Source: Sandaracinaceae bacterium
GTDB lineage: Bacteria; Myxococcota_A; Polyangia; Polyangiales; Houyiibacteriaceae
NCBI GenBank assembly: GCA_012514415.1
Contig: JAAZAH010000055.1
Span: 1-6,299 of the forward strand
Direction: 5' to 3'
DNA length: 6,299 bases
The position numbers and the translations under genes are program-made. Positions 5,805 to 6,299 of the stretch are shown here, one piece after another. Position 1 is the stretch's first letter. The number at the start of each line of letters is the position of its first letter. Below the pieces are notes generated by a model. That model had not been told where the DNA came from. It made no database searches and was given only the letters and a program-made list of their open reading frames with translations.

Positions 5805-6299
5805 ATGAGTGAGACCGCGCAAGCCAAGAGCCAGACCAACCGAAAGCGGCGCTACGAATCGCTCGCTTTCGTCCTGACTGCCTCCTCGATCTTGATCCTC
5901 CTTAATGTGCTCGCAGCGAACTTCGGCATCGCCCGCTGCGACCTCACGGAAAATGGGATCTTCTCGCTCTCCGAGGGCTCGAAGCGGCTCGCCAAAGAGC
6001 TCGAGGATCAACTCGAGGTCGTCGCCTATTTCTCCTCGAACCTGCCGCCTCCGCATAACGCAACCGAGCGTTACGCTCGCGATCTGCTCGCCGAATACCG
6101 AGCAGCATCTGGCGGAAAGATCCGAGTCCGCTTCGTCGATCCATCGACCGACGAAGAGCGCCGAAATGCCGAGAACGATGGAGTGCGCCTCGTCGCTCAG
6201 CGCATCTTCGCCAACGATTCCGTCAGCGTGGTCGAGGGCTACCGAGGCATCGCGCTCAAATACCTTGGCGAAAAAAAAGCCATTCCCATCGTCGAAAGC
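5805..6299 (+). CDS. GldG-type ABC auxiliary protein, N-terminal 165 codons; runs off right edge
   Basis: This frame is open to the window end and was translated by hand. A basic N-terminus (KRRYE, residues 14-18) precedes one membrane segment at about 20-40, and the rest is predicted to lie in the periplasm. Family hallmarks follow: N-x-LAANFGIARCDLTENGIFSLS (34-56), then SEGSKRLAKELED, YFSSNLPPP (75-83), a DLLAEYRAASGGKIRVRFVDP stretch (93-112), and a DGVRLV segment (125-130). This is the N-terminal domain of GldG/ABC_transp_aux proteins (PF09822), which usually run to roughly 450-600 residues with a second helix near the C-terminus; that part is outside the window. The gene starts two bases after the permease stop, completing an ATPase-permease-auxiliary operon. 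In many proteobacteria the next gene encodes a DUF4340 protein, which could be expected just beyond the edge. In Bacteroidota, GldG acts with GldA and GldF; the proteobacterial role is unknown. Confidence 0.88.
   Translation, partial: MSETAQAKSQTNRKRRYESLAFVLTASSILILLNVLAANFGIARCDLTENGIFSLSEGSKRLAKELEDQLEVVAYFSSNLPPPHNATERYARDLLAEYRAASGGKIRVRFVDPSTDEERRNAENDGVRLVAQRIFANDSVSVVEGYRGIALKYLGEKKAIPIVES

Overview
The window looks like chromosome from a GC-rich, Gram-negative deltaproteobacterium-like organism, most plausibly Myxococcota (Polyangia/Sandaracinus-like) or a relative such as Bradymonadota. The reasons are GC-rich coding with many C- or G-ending codons, a large secreted Cys/Asp-rich protein with MopE-like and 'CDDG..CT.DSC' repeats (a type that recurs in myxobacterial genomes), and a Gld-type ABC module. 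The taxonomy is inferred from style, not from a marker gene.

Layout. Two gene groups diverge from a short intergenic region at 3915-4120. Leftward (minus strand) come a Cys-rich repeat lipoprotein (3914-2223), a DUF58 protein (2193-892), and a polytopic membrane protein that starts at 895 by a 4-base GTGA overlap and runs off the left edge. The last is probably the membrane half of a TgpA/DUF3488-type transglutaminase-like protein. Spacings of 29 and -4 bases and the lack of a visible terminator suggest one operon. Rightward (plus strand) come an ABC ATPase (4121-5092), its six-helix ABC-2 permease (5092-5802, 1-base overlap) and the start of a GldG-type auxiliary protein (5805 to the right edge). 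This is a tightly coupled gldA-gldF-gldG-like exporter cluster.

How they may work together. DUF58 and transglutaminase-like membrane proteins are a well-known pair, usually driven by a MoxR AAA+ ATPase. Here the position upstream of DUF58 is taken by an exported disulfide-rich protein and no MoxR is visible. The Gld-like ABC genes are an independent transcription unit; in Bacteroidota the homologues are needed for gliding and surface protein function, while in proteobacteria the substrate is generally unknown.

Nothing here is clearly a new system. The most unusual items are the architecture of the repeat lipoprotein (nine six-Cys units, each with a DxDxDG-like loop, in two blocks each closed by a divergent unit), its recent 99-bp internal duplication, its coupling to DUF58/transglutaminase genes, and two mutually exclusive hairpins in the ABC operon leader. 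Both edge genes are truncated by the window and were read directly from the sequence.
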